Shown here: in pieces, positions 63,778 to 64,000 of the stretch
Numbering within the stretch: position 1 is the stretch's first letter
How the letters are laid out: each line of letters begins with the position of its first letter
Origin: Hymenobacter chitinivorans DSM 11115
GTDB lineage: Bacteria > Bacteroidota > Bacteroidia > Cytophagales > Hymenobacteraceae
DNA length: 64,000 bases
Direction: 5' to 3'
NCBI RefSeq assembly: GCF_002797555.1
Contig: NZ_PGFA01000003.1
Coordinates: forward strand, 496,001-560,000
Translations under genes and position numbers: made by a program
The notes under the pieces: generated by a model
What the model was told of the DNA's origin: nothing
The model's input: only the letters and a program-made list of their open reading frames with translations
Databases searched by the model: none

Positions 63778-64000
63778 ATGGCTGAAAACTTGCGCTGGGC
63801 CCCAGTCGTACTGGGTTCACCTTTCTTCATTCTTACTGCTTTGCATACGTCGCTTTCCTGTTTTTGCCTCTGGGTTTTGTTGAACATCCTGCTGCTACCG
63901 GCTGCTAGCCTTGGCCAGGGCCGGGCGGATAACGACGGATTTCAGCGGCTGGATGGCACGATGTACATTATTCGCAACGGCGTGAAGCGGCCCATGACCC
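63778..64000 (+). CDS. DUF6799-type exported protein, 3' partial
   Basis: The frame from ATG 63778 is open to the window end (74 codons). It carries a hydrophobic leader (LWVLLNILLLPAASLGQG) and then NDGFQRLDGTMYIIRNGVKR, which resembles the start of the DUF6799 repeat, a family of small exported proteins common in Hymenobacter. The true start is uncertain: the region before the leader reads through another hydrophobic block (GSPFFILTALHTSLSCF), so a later non-ATG start is possible. Truncated by the window edge. Confidence 0.55.
   Translation, partial: MAENLRWAPVVLGSPFFILTALHTSLSCFCLWVLLNILLLPAASLGQGRADNDGFQRLDGTMYIIRNGVKRPMT

Overview
The window looks like chromosome of a GC-rich Bacteroidota, most likely Hymenobacter or a close relative. 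The evidence is type IX secretion (T9SS) C-terminal sorting domains, SusC-like and STN-type TonB-dependent receptors, DUF4249 lipoproteins, bacillithiol-associated genes (YpdA, YtxJ), a DUF6799-type gene at the right edge, and Bacteroidota -7 promoter boxes (TAnnTTTG) ahead of many genes, with no obvious Shine-Dalgarno sequences. I see no rRNA, insertion sequence, prophage or CRISPR array. One tRNA (Asn) is present.

Layout. 1-5.1 kb: a secreted PA14-repeat T9SS protein (cut by the left edge), an OprB-like porin divergent from an NTF2-like protein, and a repeat island. 5.1-9.3 kb: M13 peptidase, a VOC protein divergent from a TetR regulator over a perfect palindrome, a small membrane protein and arfB. 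9.4-9.6 kb: an array of ten 21-bp units. 9.7-18.8 kb: mgtE, a cyanophycinase-like peptidase, a FadL-GDSL operon, three related lipocalin-like lipoproteins, YpdA and DoxX. 18.9-28.8 kb: two frameshifted genes, two GH25 muramidases, polA and a large delta-60 repeat T9SS protein. 28.9-37.3 kb: a five-gene outer-membrane uptake operon (unknown secreted protein, STN TonB receptor, two DUF4249 lipoproteins, MG2/plug protein). 37.4-43.9 kb: DEDDh exonuclease, tRNA-Asn, a degenerate Rieske-like lipoprotein, pheS, three small secreted proteins sharing an APG-x14-GRP motif, an M16 peptidase and a helical unknown. 43.9-44.2 kb: a second array of ten 21-bp units. 44.2-64 kb: an orphan SusC-like receptor, fused 2-oxoacid dehydrogenase E1, small secreted proteins, YtxJ, a broken osmC, lipA, gcvP, a saccharopine-dehydrogenase-like enzyme, DUF1206, a DprA/LOG-like protein, CsbD, two proteins sharing an N-terminal domain, a long helical protein and the start of a DUF6799-type gene.

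How parts fit together. Three genes in 46.9-56.9 kb belong to lipoate-dependent metabolism (E1, lipA, gcvP). YpdA and YtxJ point to bacillithiol redox chemistry. The most unusual observation is the pair of 21-bp arrays. Both have exactly ten units (210 bp), both are closed by inverted end units, and both lie between convergent genes, where most other convergent pairs in the window have an ordinary hairpin terminator. I suggest, as inference, that they are structured bidirectional terminators or transcription/supercoil barriers.
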